In this document: piece by piece, positions 9,370 to 18,385 of the stretch
How positions within the stretch are numbered: position 1 is the stretch's first letter
How the letters are laid out: each line of letters begins with the position of its first letter
NCBI GenBank assembly: GCA_026397915.1
Contig: JAPLTX010000021.1
Location: forward strand, 1-64,000
Direction: 5' to 3'
Length of the DNA: 64,000 nt
From: Verrucomicrobiota bacterium
GTDB taxonomy: Bacteria > Verrucomicrobiota > Verrucomicrobiia > CAIQCK01
Position numbers and translations under genes: made by a program
The notes under the pieces: model-generated
What the model was told of the DNA's origin: nothing
Database searches by the model: none
The model's input: the letters and a program-made list of their open reading frames with translations, nothing else

Positions 9370-12300
9370 TCATCGCCCGTGAGTTTTCAGAAACGTTTTC
9401 AAAATCCGCGCCGTGTGGCCTTTCTCGCCGTCGTGGATGATCTCCTCCGGCGCGCCGAGCGCTACCACGCGCCCGCCCGCGTCGCCGCCTTCGGGGCCGA
9501 GATCAATGAGATGGTCGGCCTCGGCGATGATGTCGAGGTTGTGCTCGATGACTACCAGCGTGTTGCCCGCGTCCACCAGCCGGTGCAGCACCTCGATGAG
9601 CCGCGCCACGTCGGCCATGTGCAGGCCCACCGTCGGCTCGTCGAGGATGTAGAGCGTCTTGCCCTGCGTCGGCTTCGACAACTCCGTCACCAGCTTGATC
9701 CGCTGCGCCTCACCGCCGCTGAGCGTCGGGCTTTGCTGGCCGAGCGTCAGGTAGTCGAGGCCGACATCGTGCAGCAGCGACAACGGCCGCACCAGGAACG
9801 GCTCCGCCTTGAAATACTCCAGCGCCTCCTCGACGCTCATTGCCAGCACGTCGGCGATGGACTTGCCTTTGAAGCAGATGTCCTGCGTCTCCGGCGTAAA
9901 CCGCCGTCCACGGCATTCGTCGCATGGCACGCGCACGTCGGGCAGGAAGCTCATCGCGATGCGCTTGATGCCCTGGCCTTCGCACGTCTCGCAGCGCCCA
10001 CCGCCGCGCTGCGTCGGCACGTTGAACGAGAACCGTTCCGGCCCGTAGCCGCGCATCTTCGCCTCCGGCACCTGTGCGAACAGCCGCCGGATGTCGTCGT
10101 AGAACCCGACATAGGTCGCCGGGCACGAGCGCGGCGTCTTGCCGATCGGCGTCTGGTCCACCTCCAACACGCGGAGTATCTCCGGTGGCAGAACAACGCG
10201 ATTCTCTTTCCGGTCCGTGCTGTGGCGGTGGCCTGCGACCGCCGACCCGGCCCCGTGCAGCAGCACATCCCGCACCAGTGTGGATTTGCCGCTGCCGCTG
10301 ACGCCGGTCACCACCGTGAACCGTCCCAGCGGGAACTTCACCGTCAGCTTCTTCAGGTTGTGCAACGTCGCGCCATGCACTTCCACAAACTTCTCCGCCG
10401 CACCGCGCCGGGGCCACGTCGGATGCTTCATCGGTTCGCGCAAGAACTTGCCGGTCACTGACGCCGGCGTTCGAATGACTTCCTTCGGCGTGCCCGCCGC
10501 CACGAGCTTGCCACCGTGGATGCCCGCGCCGGGACCGAGATCAATCAGATGGTCGGCGGAGCGAATGGTCGCCTCGTCGTGCTCGACCACCACGACCGTG
10601 TTGCCTTTCTCGCGCAGCTTTTTCAGCGTCCGCAGCAACATCTCGTCGTCGCGCGGATGCAGGCCGATGGTTGGCTCATCAAGGATGTAGCAGACGCCGC
10701 GCAGGTTTGAACCGAGCTGCGCCGCGAGCCGGATGCGCTGGCTCTCGCCGCCACTGAGCGTCGTGGCGCTGCGGTCAAGTGCGAGGTAACCGAGGCCGAC
10801 TTCTTCAATGAACGCCAGCCGCGACCGCATCTCGGCGACCATGTCGCGCCCGATCTCGCGCTCGCGACCCGCCAGCTTGAAACCGTCGAGGTAACGATGA
10901 AACTCACTCGTTGGCATGGCGGTCAAGTTGGCGATGTTGTTGCCGCGCAAGCGCACCGCGCAGGCCACCGGATTCAGCCGCGCGCCCTCGCACGTCGGAC
11001 ACGATTCCTCGCCGCCTTCCCACCACGCGTTCCACACCGCCTCCTCGCCGGTCTGCTCCTCGTCCACGCCGCGCATCGCCAGGCCGAACCCGTAACACGT
11101 CGGGCACCAGCCGTGGCGCGAGTTGAACGAGAACAGGCGCGGGTCGAGTTCTTCAAAGCTGCGGCTGCATTCCGGGCAGGCGCGCTTGGTCGAGAACACG
11201 ACATCTTTCCGGTGCGGCACGGCGACCTGTAGCGAGCCGTTGCCAAACTCCAGCGTCCGCTCGACCAGTTGCGTCAGCCGCCGGTTCGCTCCACTGACCG
11301 TGGGCCGGGCGATGACGAGGTCAATGTCGTGTTCCTTGAACCGGTCGAGTCGCGGGAAATCCGCGCTCGGCAGGTAGCCGCCGTCCACGCGCAACTGCTC
11401 GATGCCCTTCCGCTCGGCCCACTCGGCGAGGTCGAGGTAGAAGCCTTTGCGGGCGCGAATGCGCGGCGCGAGCAGCTCGACTTGCTGGCCGCGATAGTCC
11501 TTCGCGATGGCCGCAACGACCGCGTCCACCGTCTGCGGCTCGATGGTGACGTTGCAGTCGGGACAGAACTGTGTGCCGAGCTTGGCGAACAGCAGCCGCA
11601 GGAAATGGTAGATCTCTGTGACCGTCGCAACGGTGCTTTTGCGGCCGCCACGGCTCGTGCGCTGTTCGATGGCGACCGTCGGCGGCACGCCGATGACAAG
11701 GTCCACGTCCGGCCGTGTCGCTGGCTCGATGAATTGCCGCGCGTAGGCGTTCAGCGTCTCCAGATAGCGTCGCTGGCCTTCGTTGAAGAGGATGTCGAAC
11801 GCGAGCGTGCTCTTGCCGCTGCCACTCACGCCGGTGATGACGGTGAATCGGTCGCGCGGAATGCTGACGCTGAGGTCGCGCAGGTTGTGTTCGCGGGCAC
11901 GAACGATCTCGATGGAGTTGATTGTAGGCCGCGTCCCCGACGCGGCGAGTTTTGCGATTACAGCGCCCGGTCGGGGACCGGGCCTACAACCTCGTAGTGC
12001 GCGTCCCGTATGCGACGCCTTGCACGCCATCACTTGCTCCGGTGCACCCTCGACGACGACGCGTCCACCTTCGTCGCCACCTTCGGGGCCGAGGTCAATC
12101 ACCCAGTCGGCGTTGCGGATGACATCGAGATGATGCTCGATGACGATGAGCGAATGGCCGCGCTCCAGCAGCCGCTCAAACGCTATGAGCAACGTCTGGA
12201 TGTCATCGAGGTGCAGGCCAGTCGTTGGCTCGTCGAAGAGGAACAGCGTCTTCTCGGACTTCACCTCGGCGAGATGGCTGGCCAGTTTAAGCCGCTGCGA

Positions 12301-14766
12301 CTCGCCGCCGCTGAGCGTTGTGACGGGCTGACCCAATTTCATGTAGCCGAGGCCAACCTCACGCAGAGGTTCCAGCTTGGCGAGCAGCGATTTCTTACCC
12401 GCAAAGAACTCGACCGCTTCGTTCACCGTCAGGTCGAGCACGCCGGGGATGTTCTTGCCTTCGTAGCGGATGGCGAGGATGGGCGGACGGTAGCGCTTGC
12501 CGTCGCACTCCGGGCAGCGCAGGAACACGTCGCTGAGGAACTGCATCTCGACGTGCTCGAAGCCGGTGCCTTCGCAGATCGGGCAGCGGCCGACCTCGCT
12601 GTTGAAGCTGAACGTCGAAGCGGTAAAGCCCTGTGCGATGGCGTCGGGCGTCGCGGCGAAGAGCTTCCGGATTTCGTCGAACGCGCCGGTGTAGGTTGCT
12701 GGGTTCGCACGCGGCGTGCGACCGATGGGGGTCTGGTCCACCAACACCACGTCAGCGACCTGTTCATGCCCTTCGATGGCGCGGTGCGCGCCGGCCATCT
12801 CGTCGGGATGATGCTTCAGCTTGCAGAGCGCGCGGTAAAGCACGTCGTGGATGAGCGTGGACTTGCCGCTGCCGCTGACGCCGGTGAGCACGACGAGGCG
12901 ATTGAGCGGAAATACAACGTCAATGTCCTTCAGGTTGTGCTCCGTCGCGCCGAGCACACGGAGTTGCGGCGTGTTGGCGATCACCGGCGCGCGTTCGCGC
13001 TTCAAAGCGATTCGCCTCTTGCCACTGAAATACTGGCCAGTCAGTGAGCGTGACGACTTGCAGAGGTCGGCAAAAGTTCCCTCAAACACCAACTGTCCGC
13101 CGTGCTCGCCGGGGCCGGGGCCAAGATCGAGCACGCGGTCGGCGGCACGGATGAGGTCGGGGTCGTGCTCGACCACCAGCAATGTGTTGCCCTTGTCGCG
13201 CAGACCGTGCAGGACGCCCGTGAGCCGGCCGATGTCGCGCGGATGAAGGCCGATGCTCGGCTCGTCGAGGACGAAGAGCGTGTTCACCAGCGACGTGCCG
13301 AGCGCGGTGGTGAGGTTGACGCGCTGGACCTCGCCGCCGCTGAGCGTGCGCGACTGCCGGTCGAGTGTGAGGTAGCCGAGGCCCACATTGTTGAGGTAGC
13401 GCAGGCGAGTGTGGATCTCGCCGAGCAGCAGCTCGGTGGCCTTGGCGAGCGCGCCAGGGAACTTCAAGCGTTCGAAGAACACGAGCGACTTCGAGATCGG
13501 CTGCGCGTAAAGCTCATGGATGGGCAAGCCGCCGATCCGCCAGCAGAGCGCATCCGACTTCAACCGCGCGCCGCCGCAATCGGAGCACGGCACGTAGGCG
13601 CGGTAGCGCGAAAGCAGCACGCGGACGTGCATCTTGTAGGTCTTGGTCTCCAGCCACGCGAAGAACCGCTTCAGGCCATACCACTTGTGGTCTTCCCATC
13701 GGCCCTCGCCGTCAATCACCCACCGCTTCCATTTTTCCGGCAGCTTCTGCCACGGCACATCGGTCGGGCAGCCGGCGCGCGGCGCGAACTCCATCATGTC
13801 GTCCTGGCACTCGCGGTAGCTCTCGCTCTGCCAGATCTTAATCGCGCCGGCGGCGAGCGAGAGCACCGGGTTGGGCACGACACGGTCGTAGTCAATTTCG
13901 ATGGTCCGGCCAAACCCACGGCACTTGTCGCAGGCGCCGAGCGGCGAGTTGAAGGAAAAGAGATTCGGTAATGGATCACGATAGTGGATGTCGCAGTCGG
14001 GGCAGTGAAGGTCGGAGGAGAAGTTGAGCGTTGAGCGTTGAGCGTTGAGCGTGGGGCGGATTTGGACGCGGCCTTTGCCGTATTTGAGCGCAATCTCCAA
14101 GGCTTCGACTGCTCGGGCGCGGCTGGACGGCTCGATGCGAACGCGGTCGGCGACAACGTCGAGTGTCATGCCGGATTTGATGGCGCGCGGGTTCTCGTCG
14201 AGCCGCACAACCTCGTTGCCAATGAGAGCACGCTGAAATCCTTGCTTTGCCAGCAGGTCGCGGGCTTCCTCGGCTTTGAACGACTTCGGCACAGGACAGG
14301 GGAATGTCACCAGCACTTCCTGCTTGCTGACCTGCTGCGCAAGCGTTTTCCAGATCGAATCAGCGTTGTCGCGGCGGACGGGCTTGCCGCAGCCGCGGCA
14401 GTGGAGCGTGGCGGCACGAGCGTAGAGCAGCTTCACGTGGTCACATAGTTCGGTCATCGTGCCAACCGTGCTGCGCGATGTGCGGACCGGGTTGGTTTGG
14501 TCAATCGCGACCGCGGGCGGGATGCCGACGATGCGGTCCACGCGCGGCTTGTCCATGCGGTCGAGGAACTGCCGCGCGTAGGGCGAGAACGTCTCGACGT
14601 ATCGCCGCTGGCCTTCGGCATAGAGCGTGTCGAACGCGAGCGAACTCTTGCCGCTGCCGCTGACGCCGGTGACAACGATGAAACGGTTCAGCGGCAATCT
14701 CAGGTCCAAGCCTTTGAGATTGTTCTGTCGTGCGCCTTCGATCAGGATGAAATCGCTCTCTGACAT
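9370..14766 (-). CDS. uvrA: Tandem (double-length) excinuclease ABC subunit A
   Basis: A 1,798-residue protein equal to two UvrA chains in one polypeptide; usual UvrA is about 940 residues. Four Walker A motifs of the form GVSGSGKS occur near residues 34, 625, 975 and 1487, each followed by an LSGGE/Q signature and an ATP-binding D-E pair, and zinc-finger cysteines are present in both halves (for example CPDCDIHYRD and CPDCNVTIEP). UvrA scans DNA for bulky lesions and loads UvrB. Chlamydial UvrA is similarly about 1,790 residues, so this is a PVC-type architecture. The join (about residues 926-947) contains a palindromic repeat read in frame, and a 7-bp repeat is read in frame near residues 239-248. 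uvrB and uvrC are not in the window. Confidence 0.96.
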   Translation of the reverse strand: MSESDFILIEGARQNNLKGLDLRLPLNRFIVVTGVSGSGKSSLAFDTLYAEGQRRYVETFSPYARQFLDRMDKPRVDRIVGIPPAVAIDQTNPVRTSRSTVGTMTELCDHVKLLYARAATLHCRGCGKPVRRDNADSIWKTLAQQVSKQEVLVTFPCPVPKSFKAEEARDLLAKQGFQRALIGNEVVRLDENPRAIKSGMTLDVVADRVRIEPSSRARAVEALEIALKYGKGRVQIRPTLNAQRSTLNFSSDLHCPDCDIHYRDPLPNLFSFNSPLGACDKCRGFGRTIEIDYDRVVPNPVLSLAAGAIKIWQSESYRECQDDMMEFAPRAGCPTDVPWQKLPEKWKRWVIDGEGRWEDHKWYGLKRFFAWLETKTYKMHVRVLLSRYRAYVPCSDCGGARLKSDALCWRIGGLPIHELYAQPISKSLVFFERLKFPGALAKATELLLGEIHTRLRYLNNVGLGYLTLDRQSRTLSGGEVQRVNLTTALGTSLVNTLFVLDEPSIGLHPRDIGRLTGVLHGLRDKGNTLLVVEHDPDLIRAADRVLDLGPGPGEHGGQLVFEGTFADLCKSSRSLTGQYFSGKRRIALKRERAPVIANTPQLRVLGATEHNLKDIDVVFPLNRLVVLTGVSGSGKSTLIHDVLYRALCKLKHHPDEMAGAHRAIEGHEQVADVVLVDQTPIGRTPRANPATYTGAFDEIRKLFAATPDAIAQGFTASTFSFNSEVGRCPICEGTGFEHVEMQFLSDVFLRCPECDGKRYRPPILAIRYEGKNIPGVLDLTVNEAVEFFAGKKSLLAKLEPLREVGLGYMKLGQPVTTLSGGESQRLKLASHLAEVKSEKTLFLFDEPTTGLHLDDIQTLLIAFERLLERGHSLIVIEHHLDVIRNADWVIDLGPEGGDEGGRVVVEGAPEQVMACKASHTGRALRGCRPGPRPGAVIAKLAASGTRPTINSIEIVRAREHNLRDLSVSIPRDRFTVITGVSGSGKSTLAFDILFNEGQRRYLETLNAYARQFIEPATRPDVDLVIGVPPTVAIEQRTSRGGRKSTVATVTEIYHFLRLLFAKLGTQFCPDCNVTIEPQTVDAVVAAIAKDYRGQQVELLAPRIRARKGFYLDLAEWAERKGIEQLRVDGGYLPSADFPRLDRFKEHDIDLVIARPTVSGANRRLTQLVERTLEFGNGSLQVAVPHRKDVVFSTKRACPECSRSFEELDPRLFSFNSRHGWCPTCYGFGLAMRGVDEEQTGEEAVWNAWWEGGEESCPTCEGARLNPVACAVRLRGNNIANLTAMPTSEFHRYLDGFKLAGREREIGRDMVAEMRSRLAFIEEVGLGYLALDRSATTLSGGESQRIRLAAQLGSNLRGVCYILDEPTIGLHPRDDEMLLRTLKKLREKGNTVVVVEHDEATIRSADHLIDLGPGAGIHGGKLVAAGTPKEVIRTPASVTGKFLREPMKHPTWPRRGAAEKFVEVHGATLHNLKKLTVKFPLGRFTVVTGVSGSGKSTLVRDVLLHGAGSAVAGHRHSTDRKENRVVLPPEILRVLEVDQTPIGKTPRSCPATYVGFYDDIRRLFAQVPEAKMRGYGPERFSFNVPTQRGGGRCETCEGQGIKRIAMSFLPDVRVPCDECRGRRFTPETQDICFKGKSIADVLAMSVEEALEYFKAEPFLVRPLSLLHDVGLDYLTLGQQSPTLSGGEAQRIKLVTELSKPTQGKTLYILDEPTVGLHMADVARLIEVLHRLVDAGNTLVVIEHNLDIIAEADHLIDLGPEGGDAGGRVVALGAPEEIIHDGEKGHTARILKTFLKTHGR
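11924..11987 (-). repeat. Paired-hairpin palindromic element in the uvrA inter-half linker
   Basis: Begins with GTAG and ends with CTAC on the plus strand. It contains two perfect hairpins, GCCGCGTC-CCC-GACGCGGC and CCCGGTC-GGG-GACCGGG, joined by an AT-richer spacer. The same element, inverted, occurs at 41024-41085 in manC. It is translated in frame as an Arg/Gly/Pro-rich linker between the two UvrA halves. Confidence 0.85.
14024..14051 (+). repeat. Heptanucleotide repeat (TTGAGCG)4 inside uvrA
   Basis: Four perfect tandem copies of TTGAGCG, 28 bases. On the coding strand they are translated in frame as the segment around RPTLNAQRSTLNF, which is not part of the conserved UvrA sequence. Seven-base slippage would frameshift the gene unless three units move together. 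Confidence 0.9.
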
Positions 14767-14804
14767 CTACTGCGACTATAGGCAGGCGGCAGAAGTTTTC
14801 AACG

Positions 14805-14821
14805 GCGGTCGCAGCGACCGC
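14805..14821. other. Perfect 8-bp hairpin between Gfo/Idh/MocA gene and uvrA
   Basis: GCGGTCGC and GCGACCGC flank a single base. It lies in the 89-bp gap between two minus-strand genes. No T-run follows in either direction, so it is not called a terminator. Confidence 0.4.
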
Positions 14822-14855
14822 AGAAATGATTCAAAGCGGCGATTGGCGCCTGGCG

Positions 14856-16187
14856 TCAGATCTTCCAGCCTTTGCGGTATTGATGCTGGATGAACTGCTG
14901 AGCTTCGGGGCAGTTTTTGGCGCGCAGCTTCGCTGCGTCCCACTCCAGCTTCTTGCCCACACGGTAGGCGACGTTGCCGAGCAGCACGGTCTCGGCCAGC
15001 GCGCCGGAGTAATCGAAGTTGCATGTGGTCGGGCCGCCGGTCTTGCAGGCCTCGGTCCATTCCTTGTGATGGCCGATCGAGTCGGGGATGAACGGTTTCG
15101 GCGGCTCGAAGCCCGCGAAATCCTTCTGCGGCAGCAGCGCGTGCCGACCATAGTCGGCCAGCAACATTCCCTTCTGGCCGATGAAGAGCACACCGCTCAT
15201 CCATTGCGCCTTCTTCTTGTTGCCTTTCTTGTCTGTTTCTTCCGGCAGGATTGAGGGCAGAATTTCCGGTTGCCTGCCGCCGTGATACCACGTCAGTTTC
15301 ACCGGCGGCTGTTTGCCGCGCGCAGGATACGCATAGCGCAGGATCAGCCACGGCGGCACGGTCTCGGGATGAACCGGCGGGCCGTCCACGACCTCGACCG
15401 ACGAGCAGTAGCGCAGGCCCAGCGCCCAATGCGGCAGGTCCATGTAATGGCAGCCGAAGTCGCCCAGCCCGCCGCCGCCGAACGCCCACCAGTTCCGCCA
15501 TTTGCCGGGCAGGTAGTCGGGATGATACGGTCGCGTCTCCACGGGACCGACCCAGAGGTCGTAGTGAAGGCCTGCGGGCACCGGCGGTGTTTCGGCGGGA
15601 CGCTCCATGCCGCCATACTTCACGTTCACCCACACGTGCACCTCGGTCACTGAGCCGATGGCGCCGCTCTGGACCAGTTCCACGGCGCGGCGGTAGTTTG
15701 TGCCGGCGTGAATTTGCGTGCCCATCTGTGTCACCGCTTTCTTCGTGCGCGCCGCCTCGCGGACGATGCGACACTCGGAGACGGTGCGGGTCAGCGGCTT
15801 CTCGCAGTAGACGTGTCGTCCGCTCCGCAACGCCGCCACGCTCACCACGGCGTGCGTGTGGTCCGCCGTCGAGCAAACGACGGCGTCTATGCCCTTCTGA
15901 TCCAGCATCCGGCGGAAATCGTTGTAAGTCTTCGCCTGCGGAAACTTCTGGGCTGCGGCAGCCAACAACGTGTCGTCCACGTCGCAGAGCGCCACGATGT
16001 TCTCGTGCGCCACGCCGGAGAGATTGGCGCCGCCGCGATGAGCGACGCCGACGATGCCGATGTTCAGCTTCTCGTTGGCCGACAGCCGGCGCGCGGCCGA
16101 GGCGACCTGCTGATTGCCGAGCCAGAACCCCGCTCCGCCGAGCGTGGTCCACTGGATGAATTGACGACGATTGAGTTTTGTGTTCAT
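14856..16187 (-). CDS. Tat-exported Gfo/Idh/MocA family oxidoreductase
   Basis: A 443-residue protein starting MNTKLNRRQFIQWTTLGGAG, a twin-arginine signal, followed by a Rossmann NAD(P) domain (KLNIGIVGVAHRGGANLSG, then ENIVALCDVDD and the GRHVYCEKPLTRTVSEC segment with the conserved EKP lysine) and a C-terminal substrate domain with GGGGLGDFGCHYMDLPHWAL. Such proteins oxidise or reduce sugars and their derivatives, here probably in the periplasm. The ATG at 16185-16187 has AGGAAAC upstream and directly starts the signal. It follows a DUF1080 gene by 23 bp on the same strand; DUF1080 (PF06439) is annotated as 3-keto-disaccharide hydrolase, so a 3-keto-glycoside pathway is a reasonable inference. 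Confidence 0.9.
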   Translation of the reverse strand: MNTKLNRRQFIQWTTLGGAGFWLGNQQVASAARRLSANEKLNIGIVGVAHRGGANLSGVAHENIVALCDVDDTLLAAAAQKFPQAKTYNDFRRMLDQKGIDAVVCSTADHTHAVVSVAALRSGRHVYCEKPLTRTVSECRIVREAARTKKAVTQMGTQIHAGTNYRRAVELVQSGAIGSVTEVHVWVNVKYGGMERPAETPPVPAGLHYDLWVGPVETRPYHPDYLPGKWRNWWAFGGGGLGDFGCHYMDLPHWALGLRYCSSVEVVDGPPVHPETVPPWLILRYAYPARGKQPPVKLTWYHGGRQPEILPSILPEETDKKGNKKKAQWMSGVLFIGQKGMLLADYGRHALLPQKDFAGFEPPKPFIPDSIGHHKEWTEACKTGGPTTCNFDYSGALAETVLLGNVAYRVGKKLEWDAAKLRAKNCPEAQQFIQHQYRKGWKI

Positions 16188-16210
16188 GAATGAGTTTCCT
16201 CTCTTGCGCG

Positions 16211-16903
16211 TTAGCGCGGTATTTCCCGAATGTAAATGTTCTTGAACCAGAGCGTGTTTCCGTGGTTTTGCAGTTCGATCTGGCCGGTGGGATAGATGCC
16301 TTTCTTGCGTTCCCAATAATTCTCCATCGTCACGTTATCCGTCACCAGTTCGCCGTTGAGCCAGACGCTGACCTTGTCGCCGACCATGCGGATGCGGAAC
16401 GTGTTCCACTCGCCCACGGGCTTGTCAGCCTTCTTGAGCGGGTTGCTGGGGTTGATCTTGTTATTGTATAGCCCGCCGGAGCCGACTGAGTGTTCCCAAA
16501 TCTGCACTTGCGGCGCACCGCGGAGGTAGATACCGCTGTCGCCCTTCGGCAGAATCTTCCAGTCCACGAACATCTCGAAGTCGCCGTAGTCCTTCGCCGT
16601 GCACATGCTCCGTCCCTTGCCGTCAAAGACCAGCGCGCCGTTCTCGACCTTCCAATGCGCGCGCATGTTCTCATCGGCCTGTTCCTGCAACGCGACCCGC
16701 TGCTCGGCCGGGAGCGCCGAGCGTTTGGCGGGGTTATCGTTTGGCGACGCGAGCAACCCTTTCCATTCGTCGAGGTCCGTGCCATTGAACAGCGCGACAA
16801 AACCCGGCGGAGGCGTGTTGTCGGCCGCAGACACACCGCGACTGCCACAGGGAATCAGGGTAAGGATTGCGAGAAACGCCACGCGAAAAGAGGTCATGCT
16901 CAT
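16211..16903 (-). CDS. DUF1080 exported protein (3-keto-disaccharide hydrolase family)
   Basis: About 230 residues from the ATG at 16901-16903: signal peptide (SFRVAFLAILTLIPCGSRGVSA), then GFVALFNGTDLDEWKG, the characteristic start of PF06439, WKVENGALVFDGKG, the strand pair DFEMFVDWKILPKGDSGIYL with RGAPQVQIWE, and the closing GQIELQNHGNTLWFKNIYIR. The concanavalin-like fold acts on keto-sugars or related glycosides in the family. It overlaps nothing but ends just before the next gene's tail at 16933. The start is not firm; an ATG at 16897 or 16933 is possible. It is the first gene of a pair with the Gfo/Idh/MocA oxidoreductase. Confidence 0.88.
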   Translation of the reverse strand: MSMTSFRVAFLAILTLIPCGSRGVSAADNTPPPGFVALFNGTDLDEWKGLLASPNDNPAKRSALPAEQRVALQEQADENMRAHWKVENGALVFDGKGRSMCTAKDYGDFEMFVDWKILPKGDSGIYLRGAPQVQIWEHSVGSGGLYNNKINPSNPLKKADKPVGEWNTFRIRMVGDKVSVWLNGELVTDNVTMENYWERKKGIYPTGQIELQNHGNTLWFKNIYIREIPR

Positions 16904-16932
16904 GACACCGCCCAGCTTGCCAAGAAGCCGCA

Positions 16933-18291
16933 TCAAGTCAAGCCGCCACCTGGGGGCCGTTCCATTCCCCTTCCAAAAAGGCAGACAAGGAACGCATCTA
17001 GAACAGCGGTCAACCGTTCCATGTCGTAATCGACACTTCGCACTGGATCGCGCATGTAATTTCCTTTTTTTCCTGTGATGGTTGACATGTTGTGTGCAAC
17101 GATTTTCACCTTGCTCAAGCGCCAATGCCAAATCCATAAAGGCTCCTCACGCTCAATCATTTCAGGTGGAAATAATGCGTAGAAGCTCGCCTTCTCCTTT
17201 TTCAATATCGCACGAACTTCTTCATCCGTTCTTTTCGAGTCTTCAGTTTCTGTTACCATTGAAGTTGGTATCGGCATTTGGCCATGGGCTACAGCGTGCC
17301 GCATGTCGGCCATGACAGTTATCCAGTCATCAATGCACTTGCTTTTGATAAACTCACTCAACCCAACCTCTTGTTGGCCAAACTCTTTCCAGAATGCCTC
17401 TTTGCGAATCCCACACTTGCGTTCCTCCAGAGTGAGGTTCCGGCAGTGTTTGGCTATCACAGTTAGGTGGTCTAACATGCCCCAAAGCATCATGTAGAAT
17501 ACTGTTACATGATAACTGAGTGGCACCGTAAACCTCTGAACGAGGCCTCTCATTAAGTAGTGTGCTTTCTGCAAATCAAAGAAACGAATCATGTCGCGCG
17601 CATATAGTAGAAATACGTATCGATTGAGCAGCGCGTTGCGAAGATCTTCCCTGACGACTTCGGAAACAGTGTTTTGGACTTCCGTAAACCACTGGAAATA
17701 GCGCGATGCTTTCCAATGACTGCGCGAGTAGAACACATCAACAGTCAATGTTCGATCTAGGTGTGAAACTGACCAGAACACTGAGTGCCCATGAGCGAAC
17801 ACCTCAACAAAGTCTGCAAAATCCTCCAAGGGCACAATCCGAACTCCCTGCAAATCGCTAATCGAGTATTGGAATTGTAGCAAGCAAGGTTCGTTCGAGA
17901 TGATGCCGTCAGCTTGGATCTCATTCGCCAGTGCCAAGAGACCCAAAATACGAAGCGATTCCGGTTGCCCGTTCGACAAGAAGTCTCGGGCTTCCCTCAG
18001 CAATTCCGCAGTCAGTTTAGCTTCCCCTGTGCCATAAGGTTTTGATATCTCGGCTACTATCGGTCGTAACTGATCCACACTGGATCGCGTTTGTGCGTCT
18101 CCCAAGTAGGATGGAACTTTCAACAAGATTTCGACCGGTGGCTGCAAGCCCGCAAGGTCTTTCACCATGCACAGAACATCCAGATAGGGGGATTTCGCCA
18201 AAAGGGGGACGCATGGTGGATCAATGACCAGCGTGAATTGTCGACTCGGAAACGTCGAGAAAGTGTTGGCAGGAGTTCCTCGCTCAAACAT
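16933..18291 (-). CDS. Hypothetical protein with HEPN-like RHAVAH motif, AT-rich orphan
   Basis: A 452-residue protein with composition visibly more AT-rich than the flanking genes. AAGGA lies about 11 bases before the ATG. No signal peptide or membrane segment is evident. A long helical C-terminal half carries FWKEFGQQEVG and then MADMRHAVAHGQ near residue 330; R-x4-H in this helical setting is the catalytic signature of HEPN RNases, common in toxin and phage-defence systems. No other domain is recognised and no antitoxin-like partner (for example a MNT nucleotidyltransferase) is adjacent. The HEPN assignment is tentative; it may simply be an uncharacterised cytosolic protein. Confidence 0.55.
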   Translation of the reverse strand: MFERGTPANTFSTFPSRQFTLVIDPPCVPLLAKSPYLDVLCMVKDLAGLQPPVEILLKVPSYLGDAQTRSSVDQLRPIVAEISKPYGTGEAKLTAELLREARDFLSNGQPESLRILGLLALANEIQADGIISNEPCLLQFQYSISDLQGVRIVPLEDFADFVEVFAHGHSVFWSVSHLDRTLTVDVFYSRSHWKASRYFQWFTEVQNTVSEVVREDLRNALLNRYVFLLYARDMIRFFDLQKAHYLMRGLVQRFTVPLSYHVTVFYMMLWGMLDHLTVIAKHCRNLTLEERKCGIRKEAFWKEFGQQEVGLSEFIKSKCIDDWITVMADMRHAVAHGQMPIPTSMVTETEDSKRTDEEVRAILKKEKASFYALFPPEMIEREEPLWIWHWRLSKVKIVAHNMSTITGKKGNYMRDPVRSVDYDMERLTAVLDAFLVCLFGRGMERPPGGGLT

Positions 18292-18385
18292 GAGCGAAGT
18301 GTTCCTTAATTATTTGTGCGCCACAAGAGGTTTGTTGTGACTGCGACTTGCGCAGTTCGACGGACACCCGTCCTACCCACCGCGT

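Noticed and set aside
9379..14448. Series of plus-strand frames across uvrA
   Set aside because: All lie antisense to a continuous, motif-rich UvrA and contain none of their own.
14776..16152. 458-codon minus-strand frame overlapping the Gfo/Idh/MocA gene
   Set aside because: Out-of-frame shadow; the frame at 14856-16187 has the Tat signal, Rossmann motif and EKP motif.
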